A DNA stretch of 64,000 bases from JAWKXU01 sp020446465 (GTDB lineage Bacteria > Pseudomonadota > Alphaproteobacteria > Sphingomonadales > Sphingomonadaceae), in assembly GCA_041396845.1 (NCBI GenBank), contig JAWKXU010000001.1:62001-126000 (forward strand). Reading direction: 5' to 3'. Both the position numbers and the translations under genes were made by a program. Each line of letters opens with the position of its first letter. Position 1 is the first letter of the stretch. Below the pieces are notes generated by a model. It saw only the letters and a program-made list of their open reading frames with translations, made no database searches and was not told the origin of the DNA. Positions 44,070-51,911 of this stretch are shown here, in pieces.

Positions 44070-45380
44070 ATGGCCGAACCGCTACGTATTGCATTGGCAG
44101 GGCTGGGTACAGTCGGTGCCGGGCTTATCCGCCTGCTGGATGCCAACCGGGATTTGATTGCACGCCGTGCCGGGCGGGACATCCGCATCGTGGCCGTCAG
44201 CGCGCGCGACCGGACGAAAGATCGCGGTGTCGATCTGTCGCGCTTTGCCTGGGAAGACGACATGACGGCCATGGCATCGCGTGACGATGTCGATGTCGTG
44301 GTGGAGCTTGTCGGCGGGTCTGACGGACCGGCGCTGACGCTGGCGCGCAATGCCATTGCCGAAGGCAAGGGGCTGGTGACAGCCAACAAGGCGATGGTCG
44401 CGCACCATGGGCTGTCGCTGGTGAGCGCGGCCGAGCAGGCCGGCGTTGCGATCAAGTTCGAGGCAGCGGTGGCAGGCGGGATTCCTGTTATCAAGGGGTT
44501 GCGTGAAGGCGCTGCGGCCAATGCCATCAACCGGGTCTATGGCATTCTCAACGGAACCTGCAATTTCATCCTGTCAACGATGGAGGACACAGGGCGCGAT
44601 TTCGGCGACGTTCTCGCCGAGGCCCAGCGTCTGGGATTTGCAGAAGCGGACCCGACGTTCGATATCGAGGGTATCGATGCGGCTCATAAACTGGCGATTC
44701 TGGCGGCTATCGCTTTTGGAGCGAAGCTGGATTTCGATCATGTCGATGTAACGGGCATTTCCGCCCTGTGCGCGGCAGACATCGCGCAGGCCGAATCGCT
44801 TGGCTACGTCATTCGCCTGATCGGGCTTGCCGAAACGGAACTCGACGAAGCGGGCAGGATGCGGCTTTTCCAGCGTGTGCAGCCATGCCTCGTTCCGCTG
44901 GATCACCCGCTTGCCCATGTCGATGGCGCAACCAACGCGGTTGTTGCAGAAGGAAACTTTTCCGGCCGGCTCCTGTTCCAGGGCGCAGGCGCGGGCGATG
45001 GGCCGACGGCCAGCGCCGTGGCCGCCGATCTTATCGACATTGCGCGTGGTGAAATCGGCGCTGCCCTGTCGGTTCCCGCCAGTGAACTGGAAGAACTGGA
45101 GCCAGCAGATTCCGGCCATCGCACTGGCCGGCGCTATATCCGTTTCACAGTGGCGGACAGGCCCGGTGTGCTGGCCGAAATAACTGCGGCCATGCGTGAT
45201 GCGGGTGTTTCCATCGAAAGCCTTATCCAGAAGGGCCAGCCCGAAGCGGGCGGGGAAGTGCTGGTCGCGATCGTGACGCACGAAGGACCGGAAAGTGCGG
45301 TTTCAGCGGCATTGCGCTTGCTTGAAGGGTCCGCAAGCATGACTGCTCCGCCACTGGTCATGCAGCTTCTGGAAGATTGA
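44070..45380 (+). CDS. hom: homoserine dehydrogenase
   Basis: A 436-residue enzyme that reduces aspartate semialdehyde to homoserine on the way to threonine and methionine. It has an NAD(P)-binding start IALAGLGTVGAGLIRLL, the catalytic core KGLVTANKAMVAHHG, GIPVIKGLREG and GILNGTCNFILSTM, and a C-terminal ACT domain (about residues 350-430, F-T-V-A-D-R-P-G-V-L-A-E-I) for threonine feedback. GGGAGCAAG precedes the ATG. Confidence 0.97.
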   Translation: MAEPLRIALAGLGTVGAGLIRLLDANRDLIARRAGRDIRIVAVSARDRTKDRGVDLSRFAWEDDMTAMASRDDVDVVVELVGGSDGPALTLARNAIAEGKGLVTANKAMVAHHGLSLVSAAEQAGVAIKFEAAVAGGIPVIKGLREGAAANAINRVYGILNGTCNFILSTMEDTGRDFGDVLAEAQRLGFAEADPTFDIEGIDAAHKLAILAAIAFGAKLDFDHVDVTGISALCAADIAQAESLGYVIRLIGLAETELDEAGRMRLFQRVQPCLVPLDHPLAHVDGATNAVVAEGNFSGRLLFQGAGAGDGPTASAVAADLIDIARGEIGAALSVPASELEELEPADSGHRTGRRYIRFTVADRPGVLAEITAAMRDAGVSIESLIQKGQPEAGGEVLVAIVTHEGPESAVSAALRLLEGSASMTAPPLVMQLLED

Positions 45381-45479
45381 CCGGCCCGGCATGTGCAGAA
45401 TTCTGCAATGCTGTCATTGTCGTTTGGCGCATGTGGCGTTAGGGGCCGTGCGCAGTTTCAGGAATGCAGACAGGAACCC

Positions 45480-46463
45480 ATGACCGCGACGACAACAACA
45501 CCCGCCAGCCACGTTCTTGACCGTGTGCTCGTTCTAGAGATGGTGCGCGTCACTGAAGCAGCGGCTATCGCTGCGTCGAAGCTCATCGGTCGCGGTGACG
45601 AGAAGGCGGCAGACGCCGCTGCTGTCGAAGCCATGCGCAAGGCGTTCGACGAACTCTATATGGATGGCACAGTCGTTATCGGTGAAGGCGAACGCGACGA
45701 AGCGCCGATGCTTTATATCGGGGAAAAGGTTGGCGGTGCGCCGGGCAAGGGACCCAAGATCGACATCGCGCTCGATCCGCTGGAAGGCACGACGATCACG
45801 GCCAAGGCTGGTCCCAATGCGTTGGCGGTTCTGGCTGCCGCGGAAGAAGGCTGCCTTCTCAACGCGCCGGACGTTTATATGGACAAGCTGGCAGTCGGGC
45901 CGGGCTATCCCGAAGGCATCATCGACCTTGATAAATCGGTGAAGGAAAATGTCAGCGCCGTGGCAAAGGCCAAGGGCGTTGAGCCGTCCGACATTATCGT
46001 TTGTGTGCTGGATCGTCCGCGCCATGCCGACCTGATCGAGGAACTGCGTGAACTGGGCTGCGGCATCCAGCTTATTCCCGATGGCGACGTTGCCGGCGTG
46101 ATCGCGACGACCAACCCGGACACCACGATTGACATGTACATGGGGTCTGGCGGCGCACCCGAAGGTGTTCTGGCTGCGGCGGCACTGCGCTGCGTCGGTG
46201 GGCAGTTCAACGGCCGGCTGCTGTTCCGCAACGACGATGAGCGTGCCCGTGCGCGCAAGTGGGGCATTGAAGATCTCAACCGGGTCTACAAGCTCGACGA
46301 TCTGGCCAAGGGCGATTGCATCTTTGCCGCGACCGGCGTGACCGATGGCTCGCTGCTTGATGGGGTGAAGCGCCTGCCGGGCGGCAAGATGACGACTGAA
46401 AGCGTCGTCATGCGCGCCAGTTCAGGCACCGTGCGCTGGGTCAAGGGTGAACACCGCACCTGA
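45480..46463 (+). CDS. glpX: class II fructose-1,6-bisphosphatase GlpX
   Basis: A 327-residue gluconeogenic phosphatase. The metal- and phosphate-binding blocks VVIGEGERDEAPMLYIGE, DIALDPLEGTT and GGAPEGVLAAAALRCVGGQF are typical of GlpX. The ATG at 45480 follows CAGGAA. It lies about 100 bases after hom, a common alphaproteobacterial order, and is probably co-transcribed with it. Confidence 0.96.
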   Translation: MTATTTTPASHVLDRVLVLEMVRVTEAAAIAASKLIGRGDEKAADAAAVEAMRKAFDELYMDGTVVIGEGERDEAPMLYIGEKVGGAPGKGPKIDIALDPLEGTTITAKAGPNALAVLAAAEEGCLLNAPDVYMDKLAVGPGYPEGIIDLDKSVKENVSAVAKAKGVEPSDIIVCVLDRPRHADLIEELRELGCGIQLIPDGDVAGVIATTNPDTTIDMYMGSGGAPEGVLAAAALRCVGGQFNGRLLFRNDDERARARKWGIEDLNRVYKLDDLAKGDCIFAATGVTDGSLLDGVKRLPGGKMTTESVVMRASSGTVRWVKGEHRT

Positions 46464-46593
46464 TGGGTTGCGTGGCGTCTGACGCCATGTAATCCCCAAC
46501 CGCTGTGGCGCCATGGTTGCAATCGTGTGACGCTTGATTAGAGCCGGGCCGCAGCGACTCACACCATCGATATGCCAGGGAGGCACCCCCGCG

Positions 46594-47529
46594 ATGAAAA
46601 TCATGGCCGGCAATTCCAATCTTCCGCTCGCCCGCGCAATTGCGGGCTATCTGGAGCTGCCTTTGACGGACGCCAGCGTGCGGCGCTTCGCGGATGAGGA
46701 AATCTTCGTCGAAATCCACGAGAACGTGCGCGGCGAAGACGTTTTCCTGCTCCAGTCGACAAGCTATCCGGCCAATGACAACCTGATGGAATTGCTCATC
46801 GGGATCGACGCGCTCAAACGCGCATCCGCCAAACGCATCACGGCTGTCATCCCCTATTTCGGCTATGCCCGACAGGATCGCAAACCCGGCCCCCGCACGC
46901 CGATTTCGGCCAAGCTGGTAGCGAACCTGATTACCCAGGCCGGGGCTGATCGTGTGCTTTCTGTTGATCTGCACGCTGGCCAGATTCAGGGCTTTTTCGA
47001 CATTCCGACGGACAACCTTTATGCTGCGCCAGCGATGGCGGCTGATATTCAGGCCCGTTATGGCGACCAGCAACTGATGGTTGTCTCACCCGACGTGGGC
47101 GGTGTGGTCCGTGCGCGCGCACTCGCCAAAAGGCTGGATAATGCTCCGCTTGCAATCGTTGACAAACGGCGGGACCGTCCCGGTGAATCCGAAGTGATGA
47201 ACATCATTGGCGACGTGCAGGACCGGCACTGTATTCTGATCGACGATATCGTCGATTCGGGCGGCACCTTGTGCAATGCCGCGCAGGCTTTGCTCGATCA
47301 GGGCGCGAAAAGCGTTGTCGCTTATATCACGCACGGGGTCTTGTCCGGTGGTGCGGTTCAGAAAGTGGACAATTCCGCGCTCAAGGAACTGGTCATTACT
47401 GACACGATCATGGCCACCGATGCTGCGAAGGATAGCGATCGCATCCGGATTCTCCCGATTGCAACGCTGATTGGCGAAGCGATTCGCCGGATCGCTGACG
47501 AAAGCTCTGTCAGTTCGCTGTTCGATTGA
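46594..47529 (+). CDS. prs: ribose-phosphate pyrophosphokinase
   Basis: A 311-residue enzyme that makes PRPP from ribose-5-phosphate and ATP for nucleotide, histidine and tryptophan synthesis. Family blocks include VFLLQSTSYPANDNLMELL, YFGYARQDRK, VLSVDLHAGQIQGFFDIPTD and the PRPP loop LIDDIVDSGGTLCNAA. ATG at 46594 follows GGGAGGC. The usual flexible loop K-R-R-D-R-P-G is present. Confidence 0.97.
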   Translation: MKIMAGNSNLPLARAIAGYLELPLTDASVRRFADEEIFVEIHENVRGEDVFLLQSTSYPANDNLMELLIGIDALKRASAKRITAVIPYFGYARQDRKPGPRTPISAKLVANLITQAGADRVLSVDLHAGQIQGFFDIPTDNLYAAPAMAADIQARYGDQQLMVVSPDVGGVVRARALAKRLDNAPLAIVDKRRDRPGESEVMNIIGDVQDRHCILIDDIVDSGGTLCNAAQALLDQGAKSVVAYITHGVLSGGAVQKVDNSALKELVITDTIMATDAAKDSDRIRILPIATLIGEAIRRIADESSVSSLFD

Positions 47530-47548
47530 GCAGGGCGGCAACCTGCTC

Positions 47549-48331
47549 GTGAAACTCGACGCCGATATCGCCCTGGCGCAACGTCTGGCTGATGCGGCCG
47601 GCGCGGCGATCAGGCCGTATTTTCGTACTGCCGTTGAAGTTGAGCGCAAGGGCGACGCCACGCCTGTCAGCCTTGCTGATACGGCAGCGGAAGAGGCTAT
47701 GCGCGCAATCCTGCGAGCAGAGCGGCCCGACGATGGCATCCTGGGTGAAGAGTTCGGCGCATCGAACACCGATGCGCGCCGCCAGTGGGTGCTGGACCCG
47801 ATTGACGGGACTGCTGCATTTCTGGCCGGGCGACCTATTTTCGGCACGCTGATTGCGCTTGTTGCCGATGGCTTCCCCGTTCTTGGCGTGATTGACCAGC
47901 CGATACTGGCGGAGCGCTGGGTAGGGGTGACGGGCCAGCCAACCACGCTGAACGGCAAAGCTATCCACTGCCGCCATTGCCCTTCGCTGGGGGCCGCCGT
48001 GCTCGCGACAACCGGCCCGCATTATTTCGATTCGCATCAGGGCGAGCATTTCATGGCGCTCGCGGCCAAGACCGATCACAAGCGGGTGGTCATGGGGGGC
48101 GATTGTTACAATTACGCCATGCTCGCGACCGGGCAGCTGGATATCGTGTGCGAGGCAGGGCTAAAGCTGCACGATTTTGCGGCATTGGTCCCTGTCATCG
48201 AAGGCGCAGGCGGAACCATGGCAGACTGGAATGGCGACCCGCTCCACGCCGGATCGGATGGTCATGTGCTTGCGCTGGGCGACCCTGCGCGGCTGGATGA
48301 TGTCGTTGAAGCCTTGGCTTGCGGGCATTGA
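47549..48331 (+). CDS. hisN: histidinol-phosphatase HisN-type inositol monophosphatase family protein
   Basis: A 260-residue magnesium-dependent phosphatase. Metal-binding motifs are GILGEEFGASN, WVLDPIDGTAAFLAGRP and LKLHDFAALVPVIEGAGG. The G-D-C-Y-N-Y and I-V-C-E-A-G-L-K segments match HisN-like histidinol-phosphatases more than inositol monophosphatases. The GTG at 47549 gives V-K-L-D-A-D-I-A; no strong ribosome binding site is seen. It lies 19 bases after prs. The natural substrate is inferred. Confidence 0.88.
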   Translation: MKLDADIALAQRLADAAGAAIRPYFRTAVEVERKGDATPVSLADTAAEEAMRAILRAERPDDGILGEEFGASNTDARRQWVLDPIDGTAAFLAGRPIFGTLIALVADGFPVLGVIDQPILAERWVGVTGQPTTLNGKAIHCRHCPSLGAAVLATTGPHYFDSHQGEHFMALAAKTDHKRVVMGGDCYNYAMLATGQLDIVCEAGLKLHDFAALVPVIEGAGGTMADWNGDPLHAGSDGHVLALGDPARLDDVVEALACGH

Positions 48332-48355
48332 CCCGTCGGGCAGGTGCTGCCCGTG

Positions 48356-48643
48356 TCAACGCAGAATTTCGTAATCTTCCGTGCCGGGCGGTTCTTTAAG
48401 GGCAGCCATCAACTGCTTCATGATGGCCTTGTCGACGCTGGCGCCACCCGCCTTGCGGGCCGCTTCGTCCGCCCAATGCTCTACAAAGCGATAGTGTCCG
48501 GGCTTTGCCAGATCGTGGAGTATCCGGGTGGCGAGATTCCCTTCTGCCTGGCCGAGCGCATCGGCAAGGGCTGCCATCGCTTCTTCCAGCGCGGTTTCCT
48601 GTCCATCTCCGGCAGTGAGGGAATAGACGCGGGCAATTGCCAT
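48356..48643 (-). CDS. antibiotic biosynthesis monooxygenase (ABM)-domain protein
   Basis: A 95-residue protein with the dimeric ferredoxin-like ABM fold: ARVYSLTAGDGQETALEEAM at the start, GNLATRILHDLAKPGHYRFVEHW in the centre. Members act as small oxygenases or quinol-handling proteins, but many have unknown function. GAGGAGAC precedes the ATG at 48643. It is convergent with hisN, 24 bases from its stop. Confidence 0.85.
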   Translation of the reverse strand: MAIARVYSLTAGDGQETALEEAMAALADALGQAEGNLATRILHDLAKPGHYRFVEHWADEAARKAGGASVDKAIMKQLMAALKEPPGTEDYEILR

Positions 48644-48885
48644 TTCAGATGTCTCCTCGTGGTAGTCCTGAAACAGTGCTTGCCGCATCGGGACGAATTG
48701 GCAAGGTTTTATAAGCGCCCATGGCTCGATAATTGACCGTCGCGTGCTTGCCTGGACTGAATGGCTTGCCTTTTGGGTTCAGGCGCATTAATGGCGCGCC
48801 CTTCACAGGCACGTGATTGACAGGTCGGCCTGGCCGGAAGGGCTGCCAGGGCTGGTCGAACGTGTTCCCGAAGAAGGAGACGAAA

Positions 48886-49089
48886 ATGCCCAAACTGAAG
48901 ACCAAGAGCGGTGTGAAGAAACGCTTCAAGATTACCGCTACCGGAAAGGTGAAGCACGGCGTTGCCGGCAAGCGCCACCGCCTTATCAGCCACAATGGCA
49001 AGTATATCCGCCAGAACCGCGGGACCGACGTGATCTCTGACGCTGATGCGAAGACGATCAAGAAGTGGGCGCCCTACGGGCTTAACTGA
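48886..49089 (+). CDS. rpmI: 50S ribosomal protein L35
   Basis: A 67-residue ribosomal protein beginning MPKLKTKSGVKKRFK with the basic HGVAGKRHRLISHNGKYIRQ core. AAGGAGAC lies upstream of the ATG. It is followed 16 bases later by rplT, the usual pair; infC is not adjacent. Confidence 0.98.
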   Translation: MPKLKTKSGVKKRFKITATGKVKHGVAGKRHRLISHNGKYIRQNRGTDVISDADAKTIKKWAPYGLN

Positions 49090-49105
49090 GACAGGAGACT
49101 AGCCA

Positions 49106-49465
49106 ATGTCACGCATCAAACGCGGCGTTACCACGCGCGCCAAGCACAAGCGGATTCTGGACCAGGCCAAGGGCTATCGCGGTCGCCGCAAGAATACGAT
49201 TCGCATCGCTCGTCAGGCTGTCGAAAAGGCCGGACAATATGCCTATCGCGACCGCAAGGTTAAAAAGCGGAACTTCCGCGCCTTGTGGATCCAGCGCATC
49301 AACGCTGCTGTTCGCGCTGAAGGCCTGACTTATTCGCAGTTCATGCACGGCGTGAAGCTGGCCGGGATCGAGCTGGACCGCAAGGTCATGGCTGATCTTG
49401 CAATGAACGAAGGCGCGGCTTTTCAGTCGATTATTGCACAAGCCAAGAAGGCACTGCCCGCCTGA
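49106..49465 (+). CDS. rplT: 50S ribosomal protein L20
   Basis: A 119-residue assembly protein of the large subunit. The N-terminal RNA-binding tail MSRIKRGVTTRAKHKRIL is followed by the conserved ALWIQRINAAVRAEGLTYSQ block. ACAGGAGAC precedes the ATG. A strong terminator follows. Confidence 0.98.
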   Translation: MSRIKRGVTTRAKHKRILDQAKGYRGRRKNTIRIARQAVEKAGQYAYRDRKVKKRNFRALWIQRINAAVRAEGLTYSQFMHGVKLAGIELDRKVMADLAMNEGAAFQSIIAQAKKALPA

Positions 49466-49516
49466 CGACTTGGGCGATGCCAGCTTGAAAAATTCGGCCA
49501 GCAATCTGGCCAAAAG

Positions 49517-49548
49517 AATGCGCGGGGAGCTTTCCTCGCGCATTTTTT
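49517..49548 (+). terminator. intrinsic terminator of rpmI-rplT
   Basis: AATGCGCGGGGA (49517-49528) pairs with TCCTCGCGCATT (49533-49544) around GCTT, with one G.T pair. Six T follow. Confidence 0.92.
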
Positions 49549-49713
49549 CTTTCCCGGATGAAAATTTTATTGCTTGCAAATAAATGCAAGACGATGTCAT
49601 GTCACTGTAATTGAATTGGATTGTTTCATAAGTTCTGGTCGCAGTTTCAACGATTGACCGCTTTACTTGAAAAGCGGATCGCGACATGACTGTGGCGTTC
49701 GGGCAAGGGTGAA

Positions 49714-50622
49714 GTGCGCCAAGTGTCGATAAGCTGTGACATCGATGTTCGGTTTTTCCGCCCTCCGCCAGAGTTTGATGGGCATTTCAGCACCTTTTAC
49801 CGGCTTAACATACATGTCCCTGACGGGGGACGTGTGGTTGATTACCTCCTGCCCGAATGGAGCAACGTGCGTTTTTTCGCCGGTGATTGTCCGGATGCGG
49901 GGCTTTCCAATGGGTCCAGCCTGAGCAAGGCTGCACTCGTGGCGACCGGACCAAGTTCCATGCCCACACGCTTTGTCCTTGGCACCACGCGAACCTGGGG
50001 CGTGGGCCTGTTTCCGCTTGGTTGTGCCAAGTTGCTCAACGCACCGGCCAATACGATTGCCAACCAGTTGGTTGACGGGGCGAGGCACCCTGCGTTTGAA
50101 ACTTTCTGGTCGCTTGGTCCCATGCTGTTCGATGGTGACGGGGACGACGAAAAGGAATGCGCGCGCCTGCTCGATCACATGCGCCCCTTTATTGTGCGCA
50201 AGATTGCCGATCAGGACAAGATCCTCGCTGTGCATTCAGCCCTTGTCGATCCGCTGATCGGCTCCGTTGCGGAGTTTGCCGAACAGGCGCAACTCGGACA
50301 GCGAACCCTTGAACGGCTGTGTCGTCGCTATTTCGGGTTTCCGCCGCGCGACCTGCTGCGGCGCCAGCGTTTAGTGCGCAGCCTGTCGCGCTTCATGATC
50401 GAGCCGGACATTAACTGGACCGACGCGATGGACGGCTTCTATCATGATCAGGCGCATTTCGTGCGCGATTTCCGCGCTTTCATGGGTATGACGCCCAGCG
50501 AATACGCTGCGATGGACCATCCTGTTCTGGGCGCTTTCATGCGTGAACGGGCGCGAATCTGGGGCGCGGCTGCGCAAACGCTGGACGTTCCCACGGCAGC
50601 GGATTCCTCTGCACCTGAATGA
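49714..50622 (+). CDS. AraC-family transcriptional regulator
   Basis: A 302-residue regulator. The first ~190 residues form an effector domain of the type that begins F-F-R-P-P-P-E-F. The C-terminal double helix-turn-helix starts near residue 185: SVAEFAEQAQLGQRTLERLC, RYFGFPPRDLLRRQRLVR and the end FVRDFRAFMGMTPSEY. The GTG start at 49714 follows AAGGGTG. It sits between rplT and pheS; its targets are unknown. Confidence 0.88.
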   Translation: MRQVSISCDIDVRFFRPPPEFDGHFSTFYRLNIHVPDGGRVVDYLLPEWSNVRFFAGDCPDAGLSNGSSLSKAALVATGPSSMPTRFVLGTTRTWGVGLFPLGCAKLLNAPANTIANQLVDGARHPAFETFWSLGPMLFDGDGDDEKECARLLDHMRPFIVRKIADQDKILAVHSALVDPLIGSVAEFAEQAQLGQRTLERLCRRYFGFPPRDLLRRQRLVRSLSRFMIEPDINWTDAMDGFYHDQAHFVRDFRAFMGMTPSEYAAMDHPVLGAFMRERARIWGAAAQTLDVPTAADSSAPE

Positions 50623-50666
50623 TCGAGGGTTGCTTCATGCGCATAATGCGCTAGCGGCCTTTGGCG

Positions 50667-51911
50667 ATGGAAAATCTAGATCGACAGAAGGAAGAGGCGC
50701 TGGCTGCCGTCGCTGCGGCACAGACGCTTGATGAACTGGAAACGCAGCGGGTCGCCGCGCTTGGCAAGCAGGGCTGGGTCAGCCAGTTGCTGAAGACGCT
50801 CGGCAAGATGACGCCTGAAGAACGGCAGAGCGAAGGGCCAAAGATCCACGCCCTGCGTGAGGCGGTGCAGGGTGCCATCACCGATCGCAAGAGCGCGCTT
50901 GAACAAGCTGCGCTTGATGCGCGCCTTGCAAAAGAAACGCTGGACCTGACACTGCCCGCCCCCGATGCGCCGCAAGGTTCCGTTCATCCCATCGGGCAAG
51001 TAATGGATGAACTGGCCGAAGTCTTTGCGGACATGGGCTTTGCAGTCGCCAATGGCCCTGAGATCGAGGATGACTGGCACAATTTCACCGCGCTCAACAT
51101 GCCGGAAAGCCACCCCGCACGCGCCATGCATGATACGTTCTATTTCCCGCAGGAATTGGCCTCAAGCAGCGAAGCGACAGGTCAGAACAATCCGGCCTCA
51201 AGCAGCGAAGCGGCAGGCCAGAACAACCCGGCCTCAAGCAGCGAAGCGGCAGGCCAGAACAATCCGGCCTCAAGCAGCGAAGCGGTAGGCCAGAACAAGC
51301 GTATGTTGCTCCGCACGCATACCAGCCCGGTGCAGATTCGCGCCATGATGGCGCAAGGCGCGCCCTTGCGGATTATCGCGCCGGGGCGCGTCTATCGCAG
51401 TGATAGCGATGCCACCCACACACCGATGTTCCATCAGGTGGAAGGGCTTGTCATCGACAAGGGTATTCACCTTGGCCATCTCAAATGGACGCTGGAAACT
51501 TTCCTCAAGGCCTTTTTCGAACGTGACGACATCGTGCTGCGCCTGCGGCCAAGCTATTTCCCTTTCACCGAACCCAGTGTCGAAGTTGATGTCGGGTTCG
51601 CGATTGAAAAAGGCCCGGATGGCAAGGATCGCCGGGTGCTGGGCGGCAGCGGCGATGCGCCGGGGCACGGCTGGATGGAATTGCTCGGCTCAGGCATGGT
51701 CAACCGCCGGGTGCTGGAATTCGCCGGGCTGAACCCGGATGCGTGGCAAGGCTTTGCATTTGGTGTCGGCGTGGATCGGCTCGCCATGCTGAAATATGGC
51801 ATGGATGACTTGCGCGCCTTCTTCGATGGCGATGTGCGCTGGCTGCGGCATTACGGCTTTTCAGCCTTCGACCAGCCGACATTGTCCGCCGGGGTAGGAG
51901 CACGCGCATGA
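50667..51911 (+). CDS. pheS: phenylalanine-tRNA ligase alpha subunit with repeat insertion
   Basis: A 414-residue class II aminoacyl-tRNA synthetase subunit. N-terminal coiled-coil (about 1-90), then the catalytic domain with HPIGQVMDELAEVFADMGF, the class II block HNFTALNMPESHPARAMHDTFYF, LLRTHTSPVQIRAMM, FHQVEGLVID, and GSGMVNRRVLEFAGLNPD. E. coli PheS has 327 residues; the extra length lies largely in residues 165-212, four copies of a 12-residue unit (A-S-S-S-E-A-A-G-Q-N-N-P) encoded by a 36-bp tandem repeat. All class II core blocks are intact around it, so the enzyme should work. The ATG at 50667 is used; an in-frame TTG two codons earlier is also possible. Confidence 0.95.
   Translation: MENLDRQKEEALAAVAAAQTLDELETQRVAALGKQGWVSQLLKTLGKMTPEERQSEGPKIHALREAVQGAITDRKSALEQAALDARLAKETLDLTLPAPDAPQGSVHPIGQVMDELAEVFADMGFAVANGPEIEDDWHNFTALNMPESHPARAMHDTFYFPQELASSSEATGQNNPASSSEAAGQNNPASSSEAAGQNNPASSSEAVGQNKRMLLRTHTSPVQIRAMMAQGAPLRIIAPGRVYRSDSDATHTPMFHQVEGLVIDKGIHLGHLKWTLETFLKAFFERDDIVLRLRPSYFPFTEPSVEVDVGFAIEKGPDGKDRRVLGGSGDAPGHGWMELLGSGMVNRRVLEFAGLNPDAWQGFAFGVGVDRLAMLKYGMDDLRAFFDGDVRWLRHYGFSAFDQPTLSAGVGARA
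51159..51302 (+). repeat. 36-bp in-frame tandem repeat inside pheS (4 units)
   Basis: Units at 51159-51194, 51195-51230, 51231-51266 and 51267-51302 (the last ends AAG CGT instead of AAT CCG). They differ by only a few bases. Each junction region also contains GGCCT...AGGCC, a short inverted repeat. Confidence 0.93.

Noticed and set aside
51159..51302. Regular repeat units in pheS as a possible CRISPR array
   Set aside because: The units are contiguous without spacers, have a length that is a multiple of three and are translated within an intact enzyme.
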